Source of the DNA: Rhizobium sp. RU20A
Lineage (GTDB): Bacteria > Pseudomonadota > Alphaproteobacteria > Rhizobiales > Rhizobiaceae
Length of the DNA: 64,000 bases
Direction: 5' to 3'
Assembly: GCF_900155885.1 (NCBI RefSeq)
Contig: NZ_FTMB01000002.1
Location: 124,001-188,000 of the forward strand
Position 1 is the stretch's first letter, and every line of letters begins with the position of its first letter. The notes under the pieces are model-generated. The model did no database searches. It had not been told where the DNA came from and saw only the letters and a list, made by a program, of their open reading frames with translations. Of the stretch, positions 47,316 through 55,920 are shown one piece after another. A program made the position numbers and the translations under genes.

Positions 47316-48962
47316 TCACGCATGGCGCGATCCCCCGGCAGCAAGGCGACGCGGAAGTTCAAGGGCGCCTTCGAGGAAGGAGAGACCTTCCTCCTCCTCC
47401 GGCGCCTCGCTGCGGCCGATCGCAATGCGCGATTCGCCGCGCGCAGCGGTCGGCTGGGCGCGATCCTGATAGGGTGTCCGCTCGACGTGGAATCTGCGGA
47501 TCGTCGCGCCGAGTTCGAGGATGACGGTCGACAGGTCGCTTGCACCCTGGCCTGCGGCGCCGGCCGTGCGGGCCGTTTCACCGACAGCCCGCGAGAGATC
47601 GCCTAGATCGCGCGTGGCTGCATCGAGCGCGTCGACATGGCGGGTGGCATCGGCGGAAATCGTGGCCATGGCCTTGTTGATGTCGGTGACCTGCCCGACG
47701 ATGGCGCTGATGGCATTTTGCGTGCGGCCGACAATATCGACGCCGGTCTCGACCTGCGACTTCGTATCGGAAACGAGCTGCTTGATTTCGCGGGCCGCAT
47801 CGCCGGAGCGCTGGGCAAGGGCGCGCACTTCCTGCGCCACGACGGCAAAACCGCGGCCGCTGTCGCCGGCACGGGCGGCTTCGATGCCCGCGTTGAGGGC
47901 AAGCAGGTTGGTCTGGAAGGCGATCTCGTCGATGGCGCCGATGATCTGGCCGATCTTCTCGGCAGAGTTCTCGATATCGGCCATGGCGGCGATTGCCTGA
48001 CCGGCAATGGCGCCGCTCGCCTCGACGCTCTCGCGCGCCGTGCCGGCGTCCCGCTCGGCATCGCGGATGCGGGCAGCACCGGCGCGCAGCGCCTCGGTCA
48101 TTTCGGCAAGGCCGGCCTGCCGTTCGGACAGGAGATTGGACTGGTCGGCGGCGCGTTCGGCAATCTGGCCGGTCTCGGCGACGAGGCTGGAGGCAAGCGC
48201 ACCCGCACGCTCGGCCATGGCGCGCCCCTGAAGACAGAAGTCGCGCAAATCATCCAGCGCTTCATTGAAGGTTTCGACCAGCGGACGATGGCCGCCGGCG
48301 GCCTCGGCATTGGCGCGAACGACCAGATTGCGCTCGCGCAGTGCCCGGACGACATCGCCGAACAGTTGGTCCGTCGCGGCCTCGTCCTCGGCATGCTGCT
48401 CGTTCAGCTGGCGCTGGTGGCCAAGGCGCAGATCGTTGAAGCGCAGGGAAACGGCGATCTCCAGATCGACGAAGGCCATGCGCAGGACCGATGCGAGAAT
48501 GGACTGCAACTCGTCCCGGCGCGCCTTGCCGGCGCCGAAGACGCCGCGGGGCCAGAACTTATCGACGAGTTCGCCGACGAGATGTTCAACGACGACCGCG
48601 TGTCCGGCAACCTGCCATCGCGGCTCGACGCCCATGCGCGCCTGCGCATCGGCGAGCACCTTGACGCGCTCGGCATAGAGGCTGTCGAAGCGGGCGTCGG
48701 TCAGAACGCTCCAATGGGACAGGTGAAGATCGTGCAGGCGATCCAGAGACCGCTCGCTCTTGAAGGCGCGGCCGGCGTCCCGACTTGTCTGAATACGCTG
48801 GAAGTGATCGCGGATGGCCGCTTCAACGCGCTCGGAGAGCACCGTGCGCTGGGCGCGAATGGCCGTGCAGGCCGCCTCGTCGAGGCCGGCAAAGCGCAAA
48901 CGGTCCTGCAGGCTGCCCGCCCGCTCCCGTCCCGCCTGTTCCTGTGCCTGGCCCTGATCCAC
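47316..48962 (-). CDS. icpA: Soluble globin-coupled chemoreceptor IcpA/McpE type
   Basis: A 548-residue methyl-accepting protein with no transmembrane segment. The N-terminal 190 residues look like a protoglobin sensor (globin-coupled receptor), and the signalling tip is at about residues 350-400 ([20 protein letters not shown], then [20 protein letters not shown]). It begins with GTG at 48960-48962. As the first gene of the chemotaxis operon it is probably an internal sensor of oxygen or redox state; the ligand is inferred from domain type. Confidence 0.9.
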   Translation of the reverse strand: MDQGQAQEQAGRERAGSLQDRLRFAGLDEAACTAIRAQRTVLSERVEAAIRDHFQRIQTSRDAGRAFKSERSLDRLHDLHLSHWSVLTDARFDSLYAERVKVLADAQARMGVEPRWQVAGHAVVVEHLVGELVDKFWPRGVFGAGKARRDELQSILASVLRMAFVDLEIAVSLRFNDLRLGHQRQLNEQHAEDEAATDQLFGDVVRALRERNLVVRANAEAAGGHRPLVETFNEALDDLRDFCLQGRAMAERAGALASSLVAETGQIAERAADQSNLLSERQAGLAEMTEALRAGAARIRDAERDAGTARESVEASGAIAGQAIAAMADIENSAEKIGQIIGAIDEIAFQTNLLALNAGIEAARAGDSGRGFAVVAQEVRALAQRSGDAAREIKQLVSDTKSQVETGVDIVGRTQNAISAIVGQVTDINKAMATISADATRHVDALDAATRDLGDLSRAVGETARTAGAAGQGASDLSTVILELGATIRRFHVERTPYQDRAQPTAARGESRIAIGRSEAPEEEEGLSFLEGALELPRRLAAGGSRHA

Positions 48963-49350
48963 TCTGTTCCCCGGTCTTCAGAGGTGCATGACAATGGGGA
49001 CTTGCGGGCTCTTGTCGTGCCCGCGACCCACCGGATACGGCGATCACAGGGCGCTGACCCTTGCTTTTCTGGTCCCACGAAATTGACTGATAAGACTGCC
49101 ATACCGGGCCGTGACCGGTGCAACGAAGCGGCGTCATGCCAAGGCGGGAGACCAGCCGTCACCCATTCCGACGTGCAAGACAATGTTTATGGTTAATTCC
49201 TTGCTTGAAGGTTAACGTCGCCCCCCACCCCCTCGTCCTTTCGGAAGTGCTCACGTTCCGGAACAGGCCGTTCTGCAGGGCCTTGATCAAGGTTCGGGCA
49301 AGGCGATCTCACTACTTTCAACCAGGGCGATGAACGCCTGGAGTGGAACC
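48963..49350 (-). promoter_or_regulatory. Chemotaxis operon upstream region
   Basis: A 388-base region without a credible gene other than the small ORF that starts at 49351. It should hold the che promoter on the minus strand; an AT-richer part with GGTTAA elements lies near 49185-49215. Confidence 0.45.
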
Positions 49351-49464
49351 ATGATCGTTCTGACAGTCACGGCAGCCCTGCTCGCCATGCTCTCGGCAAT
49401 CGCCATCGGCATTCATGCCGGCGTCGCGCGTCGACCCCGGCGCGCCGGCCGGCTGCCGTTCTGA
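49351..49464 (+). CDS. Possible 37-residue single-pass membrane peptide
   Basis: ATG at 49351 with GGAG seven bases upstream, then 24 mostly hydrophobic residues (MIVLTVTAALLAMLSAIAIG onward) and an Arg-rich tail, stop at 49462-49464. It is alone in the intergenic region between the che operon and rhaR, on the opposite strand to both. Hydrophobic helix plus positive tail plus ribosome site are consistent with a real small membrane protein; there is no homology evidence here. Confidence 0.4.
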   Translation: MIVLTVTAALLAMLSAIAIGIHAGVARRPRRAGRLPF

Positions 49465-49542
49465 CCGCGCGTCATCGCGCAGCCATGCCGGAACCCGGCA
49501 TGCGGCCCCGACGGGGTGAATGATAAAACAATCAGATAGGAA

Positions 49543-49582
49543 GGCCGACGCCTGTGCTAGCGGCCAAAGCGTTGCGTCGGCC
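49543..49582 (-). terminator. Possible terminator of rhaR
   Basis: GGCCGACGC pairs with GCGTCGGCC around a 22-base loop, followed at a distance on the minus strand by TTGTTTTATC. It lies 20 bases after the rhaR stop. Confidence 0.4.
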
Positions 49583-49601
49583 CAATGCGAGTTGAGCGCC
49601 C

Positions 49602-50405
49602 TTAACCGGCCACGCCCGCACGCCCCACCGTCCCCTCTTCAGCAATCACGAGCCGGACGCCGGCCTGCTCCAGCATCTGCGCGTCCCGATCCTCGACGTT
49701 CCAGTCGGTCACCACGGTCGTGATCCTTTCCAGCGCGCAGAGGATCAGGCTGGAGCGGTGACGAAATTTCGAGGAATCCACAAGAACCACCAGTTCGTCG
49801 GCCTGGTGGATCAGCTTCTGTTCGGCCTGGATCAGCAGCGGGTCCGTTTCCATGAGGCCGAGCGGGCCGATGCCCTGGGCTCCCATGAACATGCGGCGCG
49901 CATAGAAATTGCGCGTCACGTCGTTGTCGAAGGGGCTGAGGATGATGTTGTGCTCGCGGTAGACCGTGCCGCCCGAGAGCATGACGGTGTTCTTGGAATG
50001 CTTGATCAGGTGCTCGGCAATGGGGAAGGAATTGGTGAAGACCGTCATGCGCCGGCTGGCAAGCGGATGCACCATCGGAAAGGTCGTGGTGCCGCCATTG
50101 ATGATGATCGGCTCGCCATCCTCGCACAGCGCCACCGCGGCACGGGCGATCGCGTTTTTCTGCCGGGCATTCAGCCCCTCGTTGACGGCATAGGGACGAC
50201 CGGCAAGACCGAGGATCGACGGCGGCGTTAGGGCTTCGGCGCCACCGCGCACACGCCGCAGCTTCTTTTGCAGATGGAGTGCCGCGATATCGCGCCGGAT
50301 CGTCGCTTCCGAGCTGCCCGTGAGGTCCACGAGCGCGGCAACAGTTGCGACCGGCTGCTGCTGGATCGCCGAGAGAATGACGCGATGGCGTTCCTTTTCA
50401 TGCAT
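49602..50405 (-). CDS. rhaR: DeoR-family rhamnose repressor RhaR
   Basis: A 267-residue DeoR-type regulator: winged HTH at residues 1-60 (LVDLTGSSEATIRRDIAALH) and a sugar-phosphate-binding domain with the family segments IIINGGTTTFPMVHPLASRR and FNDV/FMGAQGIGPLGL. In Rhizobium leguminosarum a DeoR-type repressor named RhaR controls the rhamnose genes; the divergent rhaDI genes here support that name. The start at 50403-50405 has AAGGG upstream. The operator region is shared with rhaD. Confidence 0.85.
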   Translation of the reverse strand: MHEKERHRVILSAIQQQPVATVAALVDLTGSSEATIRRDIAALHLQKKLRRVRGGAEALTPPSILGLAGRPYAVNEGLNARQKNAIARAAVALCEDGEPIIINGGTTTFPMVHPLASRRMTVFTNSFPIAEHLIKHSKNTVMLSGGTVYREHNIILSPFDNDVTRNFYARRMFMGAQGIGPLGLMETDPLLIQAEQKLIHQADELVVLVDSSKFRHRSSLILCALERITTVVTDWNVEDRDAQMLEQAGVRLVIAEEGTVGRAGVAG

Positions 50406-50451
50406 GAGGCGGACCCTTTCTTTCACGATCATCCTTGACGCCGTCATGATC

Positions 50452-50527
50452 AATGTCAATCAAATCTAGGCACAGGATCGCCAATTTGACGATTTGTGAT
50501 CGTTTATGATTGTTCTTGATTGACATT
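50452..50527. promoter_or_regulatory. Candidate RhaR operator: 12-bp inverted repeat and four phased 10-mers
   Basis: AATGTCAATCAA at 50452-50463 and its exact complement TTGATTGACATT at 50516-50527 flank a 52-base AT-rich core. Immediately inside the right arm are four consecutive 10-mers beginning TGA (TGACGATTTG, TGATCGTTTA, TGATTGTTCT, TGATTGACAT, 50487-50526), so contacts would fall on one helix face. The location between rhaR and rhaD and the periodicity fit a DeoR-type operator. Confidence 0.7.
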
Positions 50528-50611
50528 CGCCAGCCCTGCGTGGAATCCTGCAGCATCGACAGTCGGCACCTTGACCGGCTGCACGTCTCTTTCCTGGGGA
50601 GGAATCTCAAG

Positions 50612-52702
50612 ATGACATCGAATGAAGGCGCACGCCTGGCGAACCTTTGGGATGACGCCAAGGCGGCGGGCATGAGCGAGGCCGAACGGCTGCTCTACCG
50701 CTCCAACCTGCTCGGCTCCGACAAGCGCATCACCAACTACGGCGGCGGCAACACCTCCGCCAAGGTGATCGAGCGCGATCCGCTGACGGGGAAAGATGTC
50801 GAGGTGCTCTGGGTGAAGGGCTCGGGCGGCGATGTCGGCACCATCAAGATGGACGGTTTCGCGACGCTCTACATGGAGAAGCTGGAGGCGCTGAAGGGCA
50901 TCTATCGCGGCGTCGCCTTCGAAGACGAAATGGTTGGCTACCTCCCGCACTGCACCTTCAACCTCAATCCGCGCGCCGCGTCCATCGATACCCCCCTGCA
51001 TGCCTTCGTGCCGAAGACGCATGTGGACCACATGCACCCGGACGCGATCATCGCGATCGCAGCATCCGCCAACAGCCGCGACCTGACCGACCAGATCTTC
51101 GGCGGCGAGATCGGCTGGCTGCCCTGGAAGCGTCCGGGATTCGAACTCGGCCTGTGGCTTTCCGACTTCTGCGCCAAGAACCCCAATGCACGCGGCCTCA
51201 TCCTCGAAAGCCACGGCCTCTTCACCTGGGGCGACACGGCCAAGGAAGCCTATGAGACGACCGTCGAGATCATCAACAAGGCGATCGCCTGGTTCGAGGC
51301 CAACAATACCAAGCCGGCCTTCGGCGGCGCCGTCCGCCCCGTTCTCGACGCAGCCGAGCGCAAGGCGGTTGCCCGCAAGCTGATGCCGGTCATCCGCGGC
51401 CTCATCAGCGGCTCCGAAGCCAAGGTCGGCCATTTCGACGACAGCCAGGCCGTGCTGGATTTCGTGTCCGGCAAGGACATGGAAGCGCTTGCGGCGCTCG
51501 GCACCAGTTGCCCGGACCATTTCCTGCGCACCAAGATCCGCCCGCTGGTGATCGCCTTCGATCCGGCAAAGCCCGATGTGGAGACGACGCTTGCCGGCCT
51601 GCCGGATGCGCTTGAAGCCTACCGCGCCGACTATGCCGCTTACTACAAGCGCTGCAAGCATGCCGACAGCCCGGCCATGCGCGACCCGAACGCCGTCGTC
51701 TACCTTGTGCCCGGCGTCGGCATGATCACCTTTGCCAAGGACAAGGCGACGGCCCGCATCTCGGGCGAATTCTACGTCAACGCCATCAACGTGATGCGCG
51801 GCGCTTCCGGCGTTTCGACCTATGTCGGCCTGCCGGAACAGGAAGCCTTCGACATCGAATACTGGCTGCTGGAGGAAGCAAAGCTGCAGCGCATGCCGAA
51901 GCCGAAGTCGCTGGCCGGCAAGGTGGCGCTCGTCACCGGCGGCGCCGGCGGCATCGGCAAGGCGACCGCCATCCGCCTGATGCAGGAAGGCGCCTGCGTC
52001 GTCATCGCCGATATCGACGAAGCCGCCATGGCGGAAGCCAACGCGGAACTCGGTAAAAAATTCGGCGCCGACCAGGTCCGCAGCGTTCGCATCAACGTCA
52101 CCAGCGAAGACGATGTCATCAAGGGCTTCGAGGATGCGCTGACCGAATATGGCGGGCTCGACATCCTCGTTTCCAATGCCGGCCTTGCCTCCTCGGCACC
52201 GGTCGAGGACACGTCGCTGGCGCTCTGGCACAAGAATATCGACATTCTCGCGACCGGCTACTTCCTCGTCTCGCGTGAAGCCTTCCGCATCTTTCGCAAC
52301 CAGAAGGCCGGAGGCAACATCGTCTTCGTCGCCTCCAAGAACGGCCTTGCGGCATCGCCGGGCGCCTCGGCCTATTGCACGGGCAAGGCGGCGGAAATCC
52401 ATCTCGCCCGCTGCCTTGCGCTCGAAGGCGCATCCGCCGGCATCCGCGTCAACACGGTAAACCCGGACGCCGTCATTCGCGGCTCGAAGATCTGGTCCGG
52501 CGAATGGCGTGAGCAGCGCGCAGCCGCCTACAAGACCGACGATCTGGAGGCGCATTACCGCGAGCGCTCCATGCTGAAGCTCGGTGTCTATCCGGAAGAC
52601 ATTGCCGAGGCGATCTACTTCCTCGCCTCGCCGCTCTCGGCCAAGTCGACCGGCAACATCATCAATGTGGACGCGGGCAACGCCCAGTCCTTCACGCGCT
52701 GA
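50612..52702 (+). CDS. rhaD: Bifunctional rhamnulose-1-phosphate aldolase / short-chain dehydrogenase
   Basis: A 696-residue fusion. Residues 1-400 are a class II aldolase: GGGNTS at 44-49 and the metal-binding HVDHMHP at 137-143. Residues about 430-696 are a short-chain dehydrogenase with TGGAGGIG near 441-449 and the YCTGK active-site motif near 588. The fusion would cleave L-rhamnulose-1-phosphate and oxidise lactaldehyde. GGGGAGGA precedes the ATG at 50612; an open extension upstream was rejected. Followed by rhaI after ten bases. Confidence 0.93.
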   Translation: MTSNEGARLANLWDDAKAAGMSEAERLLYRSNLLGSDKRITNYGGGNTSAKVIERDPLTGKDVEVLWVKGSGGDVGTIKMDGFATLYMEKLEALKGIYRGVAFEDEMVGYLPHCTFNLNPRAASIDTPLHAFVPKTHVDHMHPDAIIAIAASANSRDLTDQIFGGEIGWLPWKRPGFELGLWLSDFCAKNPNARGLILESHGLFTWGDTAKEAYETTVEIINKAIAWFEANNTKPAFGGAVRPVLDAAERKAVARKLMPVIRGLISGSEAKVGHFDDSQAVLDFVSGKDMEALAALGTSCPDHFLRTKIRPLVIAFDPAKPDVETTLAGLPDALEAYRADYAAYYKRCKHADSPAMRDPNAVVYLVPGVGMITFAKDKATARISGEFYVNAINVMRGASGVSTYVGLPEQEAFDIEYWLLEEAKLQRMPKPKSLAGKVALVTGGAGGIGKATAIRLMQEGACVVIADIDEAAMAEANAELGKKFGADQVRSVRINVTSEDDVIKGFEDALTEYGGLDILVSNAGLASSAPVEDTSLALWHKNIDILATGYFLVSREAFRIFRNQKAGGNIVFVASKNGLAASPGASAYCTGKAAEIHLARCLALEGASAGIRVNTVNPDAVIRGSKIWSGEWREQRAAAYKTDDLEAHYRERSMLKLGVYPEDIAEAIYFLASPLSAKSTGNIINVDAGNAQSFTR

Positions 52703-52712
52703 GGGAGAGAAC

Positions 52713-54011
52713 ATGATGTCGGACCAGATGATCTCCGCCTCCGTGATCGAGGCCCACAACGACACGCGCCGCGACGACCTGCGGGAAGACTATGCTGCGC
52801 TTGGTGCGCGGCTGGCCCGCCGCGGCGTCGATATCGACGCCGTCAAGGCGAAGGTCGCAGCCTACGGCGTTGCCGTTCCCTCCTGGGGGGTCGGCACCGG
52901 CGGCACGCGCTTTGCCCGTTTTCCGGGAGCCGGCGAGCCGCGCAACATCTTCGACAAGATCGAGGACTGCGCCGTCATCCAGCAGTTGACGCGGGCGACG
53001 CCTGCCGTTTCGCTGCATATTCCGTGGGACAAGGTGGACGATGTCGCGGCGCTGAAGCAGCGCGGCGAAGCGCTCGGCCTCGGCTTCGACGCCATGAACT
53101 CCAACACTTTCCAGGACCAGCCGGGACAGACGCATTCTTACAAGTTCGGCTCGCTCTCGCACAATGACGCGGCGACGCGGCAGCAGGCGATCGAGCACAA
53201 TCTGGAATGCATCGAAATCGGCCGAGCACTGGGCTCCAAGGCCCTGACGGTTTGGCTGGGCGATGGCTCCAACTTCCCGGGCCAGAGCCACTTCACCCGC
53301 GCCTTCGAACACTATCTCGACTCGATGAAGGCGATCTACAAGGGGCTTCCGGAGGACTGGCGGATCTTTTCCGAACACAAGATGTTCGAGCCGGCCTTCT
53401 ACTCCACGGTCGTGCAGGACTGGGGCACCAACTACCTGATCGCCCAGGAGCTCGGCCCCAAGGCCTATTGCCTCGTGGACCTCGGCCACCACGCACCCAA
53501 CGTCAACATTGAAATGATCGTCGCCCGTCTTATCCAGTTCAAGAAGCTGGGCGGCTTCCATTTCAACGATTCGAAGTACGGCGACGACGACCTCGATACA
53601 GGCAGCGTCGATCCCTACCGCCTCTATCTCGTCTTCAACGAGCTGGTAGATGCCGAAACGCATGGCGCGGACGACTTCCGTCCGGCGCATATGATCGACC
53701 AGAGCCACAATGTGACAGACCCGATCGAAAGCCTGATGCGCAGCGCCACCGAGATCTGCCGCGCCTATGCCCAGGCCCTGCTCGTGGATCGCCAAGCGCT
53801 GGACGGCTACCAGGCGGAGAACGATGCGCTGATGGCCAGCGAAACGCTGAAGGCGGGCTTCCGCATCGATGTGGAACCGATCCTCGCCATGGCCCGCCTC
53901 GAAAACGGCGGCGCCATCGACCCCATCGCCTGCTTCCGCGAGAGCGCGTATCGCGCGGGTGTTGCTGCCAAACGCCCGGCGGTTTCAGGCGGTGGTGGCG
54001 GGATCGTCTGA
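52713..54011 (+). CDS. rhaI: L-rhamnose isomerase, catabolic type
   Basis: A 432-residue TIM-barrel isomerase with the metal-site segments YCLVDLGHHAPNVNIEM and GGFHFNDSKYGDDDLD, matching the alpha-proteobacterial RhaI family. It converts L-rhamnose to L-rhamnulose. Tandem ATGs at 52713 and 52716 follow GAGGGAGA. The kinase that should act next (rhaK) is not in this window. The C-terminus ends in a Gly-rich tail. Confidence 0.93.
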   Translation: MMSDQMISASVIEAHNDTRRDDLREDYAALGARLARRGVDIDAVKAKVAAYGVAVPSWGVGTGGTRFARFPGAGEPRNIFDKIEDCAVIQQLTRATPAVSLHIPWDKVDDVAALKQRGEALGLGFDAMNSNTFQDQPGQTHSYKFGSLSHNDAATRQQAIEHNLECIEIGRALGSKALTVWLGDGSNFPGQSHFTRAFEHYLDSMKAIYKGLPEDWRIFSEHKMFEPAFYSTVVQDWGTNYLIAQELGPKAYCLVDLGHHAPNVNIEMIVARLIQFKKLGGFHFNDSKYGDDDLDTGSVDPYRLYLVFNELVDAETHGADDFRPAHMIDQSHNVTDPIESLMRSATEICRAYAQALLVDRQALDGYQAENDALMASETLKAGFRIDVEPILAMARLENGGAIDPIACFRESAYRAGVAAKRPAVSGGGGGIV

Positions 54012-54033
54012 GACGAGAGGCATTCCATCTGTC

Positions 54034-54062
54034 AGGGCTGGCGCGGCGGTGCCGGCCCTTTT
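54034..54062 (+). terminator. Terminator of rhaDI
   Basis: AGGGCTGGC pairs with GCCGGCCCT across an eight-base loop (one G-T wobble), followed by TTTTG. It lies 22 bases after rhaI. Confidence 0.7.
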
Positions 54063-54132
54063 GCATTTTGGGGCCTTTGCACCTAAATTGGCCATCGTCG
54101 AGAGCGCTTCGGCTCACGTTCTGGGAGATGAC

Positions 54133-54375
54133 ATGCTGGACACCACAATGGTCGTCACCGCCACCTGGGACGAAGAAGCGTCCGTCTGGTTCGCAACGAG
54201 CGACGATATCGACGGTTTGGCCGTCGAGGCCGATACGCTGGAAAGGCTGGAAAAGAAGGTCGCCGACGCGGTTTCGGACCTGCTGGAACTGAACGGGGTG
54301 GGACCCGAACTGGCGGAAATTCCGGTTCGCCTTCGGACGGAACATATTCTCAAAATCCCAAACCCGCATTTCTGA
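54133..54375 (+). CDS. HicB-type antitoxin (DUF1902-like)
   Basis: An 80-residue protein with the HicB-like partial RNase-H fold: VTATWDEEASVWFATSDDID then GLAVEADTLERLEKKVADAV. The C-terminal DNA-binding part of long HicB proteins is missing, as is usual for DUF1902 members. It ends five bases before the toxin gene. Start chosen at the ATG with GGGAG a short distance upstream. Confidence 0.75.
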   Translation: MLDTTMVVTATWDEEASVWFATSDDIDGLAVEADTLERLEKKVADAVSDLLELNGVGPELAEIPVRLRTEHILKIPNPHF

Positions 54376-54380
54376 TTATC

Positions 54381-54575
54381 ATGGCGGGGTATCTGCGAGA
54401 GCTCAAGGCATTGCTCACGGCGGCCGGGTGCCGTTTCGTGCGCCCCGGCAAGGGCGACCACGAGATCTGGTTCAGCCCACTGACCAACAGGCATTTCACG
54501 GTCGACAGCGGCGTCAAATCGCGACACACGGCAAATGAAACGCTCAAACAAGCCGGCCTCCCCAAGGCATTCTGA
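54381..54575 (+). CDS. hicA: HicA-type mRNA interferase toxin
   Basis: A 64-residue dsRBD-like protein with the catalytic His motif KGDHEIW (residues 24-30) and the family start MAGYLRELKALLTAAGCRFV. HicA cleaves mRNA; its neighbour is the likely antitoxin. Classical HicAB loci place the toxin first; here the antitoxin comes first. Confidence 0.82.
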   Translation: MAGYLRELKALLTAAGCRFVRPGKGDHEIWFSPLTNRHFTVDSGVKSRHTANETLKQAGLPKAF

Positions 54576-54644
54576 AGATAACCCCCCTCGCCCAATCCCT
54601 GCTGCGCCCTAAATCTTTCCCGTGATCCTTCACTGGGGGCTTCC

Positions 54645-54899
54645 ATGACCGTTGAAAATCTTCTCGTCTTTCTTCTCATCGGCGCCATCGCCGGCTGGCT
54701 GGCCGGGCTGATCGTGTCGGGCTTCGGCTTCGGCCTTTTCGGCAATATCGTCGTCGGCATCGTCGGGGCCTTCATTGCCGGTGCGCTCTTTCCGGCGCTG
54801 GGCTTCACCATCGGCGGGGGCATTCTCGCCGCGATCATCCACGCGACGATCGGCGCGATCATCCTTCTCGTCCTGATCCGCGTCATCAAACGCGCCTGA
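54645..54899 (+). CDS. GlsB/YeaQ/YmgE-family stress-response membrane protein
   Basis: An 84-residue protein with three hydrophobic Gly-rich helices (GAIAGWLAGLIVSGFGFGLF and VGIVGAFIAGALFPALGF), the hallmark of this family. Its function is poorly known; members are induced by general stress. It is followed 11 bases later by a small hypothetical gene, probably in one operon. Confidence 0.88.
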   Translation: MTVENLLVFLLIGAIAGWLAGLIVSGFGFGLFGNIVVGIVGAFIAGALFPALGFTIGGGILAAIIHATIGAIILLVLIRVIKRA

Positions 54900-54910
54900 G
54901 GGAGACCACA

Positions 54911-55099
54911 ATGGCAGCATCCTTGCCCGCCCATCTTGAAACGGCCCTCTCAGCCTTTGCCGAGCGCCAACCCCAGCATGGCGGGCGCGAGGGCGCCCTC
55001 GCCTTTATCGTGGAGAGCTGGCTTTCGGAAAACGGCTTCCTGCCCACCGGGCAGGAAGGACTGCGGCCGGAGGAACTGGACGCGACGAACGACGACTGA
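54911..55099 (+). CDS. Small hypothetical protein
   Basis: A 62-residue soluble, acidic protein (ending GLRPEELDATNDD). AGGGAG precedes the ATG. It lies between the GlsB-type gene and a YbaK-type deacylase on the same strand. No domain recognised. Confidence 0.5.
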   Translation: MAASLPAHLETALSAFAERQPQHGGREGALAFIVESWLSENGFLPTGQEGLRPEELDATNDD

Positions 55100-55141
55100 T
55101 ATCCCGTCGGCTGCCGCAACAGCCGACCGGACCCGCAGCCC

Positions 55142-55603
55142 ATGAGCCTTTCCTCCGTCAAGGCGTTCTTTGCCGACCGTGCGCCTGACATCGCGGTCAT
55201 CGAACTTGCGCAGAGCACGGCGACAGTCGAGCTTGCAGCTGCCGGTCACAGCGTCGAGCCGGCGCAGATCTGCAAGACGCTGGCGCTCAGGCTTCCGGAC
55301 GGCGTGATCCTGATCGCGACACGGGGCGATGCGCGGTTGGACAACAGGAAGTTCCGCGACCGGTTCGGCGTCAAGGCCAAGATGCTTGGGCTCGACGAGG
55401 TGGAAGCCGAGACCGGCCATCCCGTCGGCGGCGTGTGCCTGTTCGGGCTGCAACGGCCTTTGCCGGTCTATTGTGACGTATCCCTGAAAGCGTTTGACAT
55501 CGTGGTTCCGGCTGCGGGCGCCATTCATGCGGCCGTCCGCATCGCGCCGGACCGCATGGCAGCGCTCACAGGCGCAGCCTGGATCGACGTCTGCTCGGCC
55601 TGA
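55142..55603 (+). CDS. YbaK/ProX-type aminoacyl-tRNA deacylase domain protein
   Basis: A 153-residue single-domain protein with the YbaK/EbsC pattern: a Lys in CKTLALRLPDGVILIATRGD and the later GHPVGGVCLFGL motif. Such proteins hydrolyse mischarged Cys- or Ala-tRNA(Pro); which substrate this one uses cannot be told. Confidence 0.85.
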   Translation: MSLSSVKAFFADRAPDIAVIELAQSTATVELAAAGHSVEPAQICKTLALRLPDGVILIATRGDARLDNRKFRDRFGVKAKMLGLDEVEAETGHPVGGVCLFGLQRPLPVYCDVSLKAFDIVVPAAGAIHAAVRIAPDRMAALTGAAWIDVCSA

Positions 55604-55633
55604 GCATCCGACACGCCTTGCTTTCTGCTTCCG

Positions 55634-55720
55634 TCAAACCACGGCGAACAGCAGAAACACGGAGCCGACCGAAAGCGCGGCCATGAATTGCAGTAAGACA
55701 AGCATCATGCGGTGAGCCAT
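55634..55720 (-). CDS. 28-residue hydrophobic membrane peptide
   Basis: ATG at 55718-55720 preceded by GAGGAGG, a near-perfect ribosome binding site, then a short basic start and a continuous hydrophobic helix (MLVLLQFMAALSVGSVFLLF). A longer TTG-started version in the same frame (to 55891) lacks a ribosome site and has no hydrophobic or conserved character. A true small membrane protein is likely; function unknown. Confidence 0.55.
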   Translation of the reverse strand: MAHRMMLVLLQFMAALSVGSVFLLFAVV

Positions 55721-55790
55721 GCTATCCTCCTCGGATGGGTCCGCAGCATCCTCCAGGCTTCGGACGGGGTGTAGCGGTTCGAAGTGTCGT

Positions 55791-55907
55791 TCATCTGGCT
55801 TGCGCCACGACGACCGGCGGTTTTCGACTGCAACGCAGCAGCCCCGCCTTTTGATCCGAAGATCGCCCAGGCAACCATGATTGCGCCTCAAAGCTTAACC
55901 GGCTCAT
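55791..55907 (-). CDS. Possible 38-residue small ORF upstream of the 28-residue peptide
   Basis: ATG at 55905-55907 with GGAGG eight bases upstream, stop at 55791-55793. The product is basic and soluble (MSRLSFEAQSWLPGRSSDQK onward). It lies in the same direction as the 28-residue peptide and could be a leader ORF in the same transcript. The evidence is the ribosome site only. Confidence 0.3.
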   Translation of the reverse strand: MSRLSFEAQSWLPGRSSDQKAGLLRCSRKPPVVVAQAR

Positions 55908-55920
55908 AAGATTTTCCTCC

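Noticed and set aside
50510-50611. N-terminal extension of rhaD
   Set aside because: It runs through the operator repeats and lacks a ribosome site, while the ATG at 50612 has GGGGAGGA.
50504-52765. 753-codon open frame on the minus strand opposite rhaD
   Set aside because: Antisense shadow of a strongly supported enzyme gene; composition dominated by Gly, Arg, Asp and Val from antisense codons.
55721-55891. 85-residue version of the 28-residue peptide
   Set aside because: It needs a TTG start without a ribosome site, whereas the ATG at 55720 has GAGGAGG.
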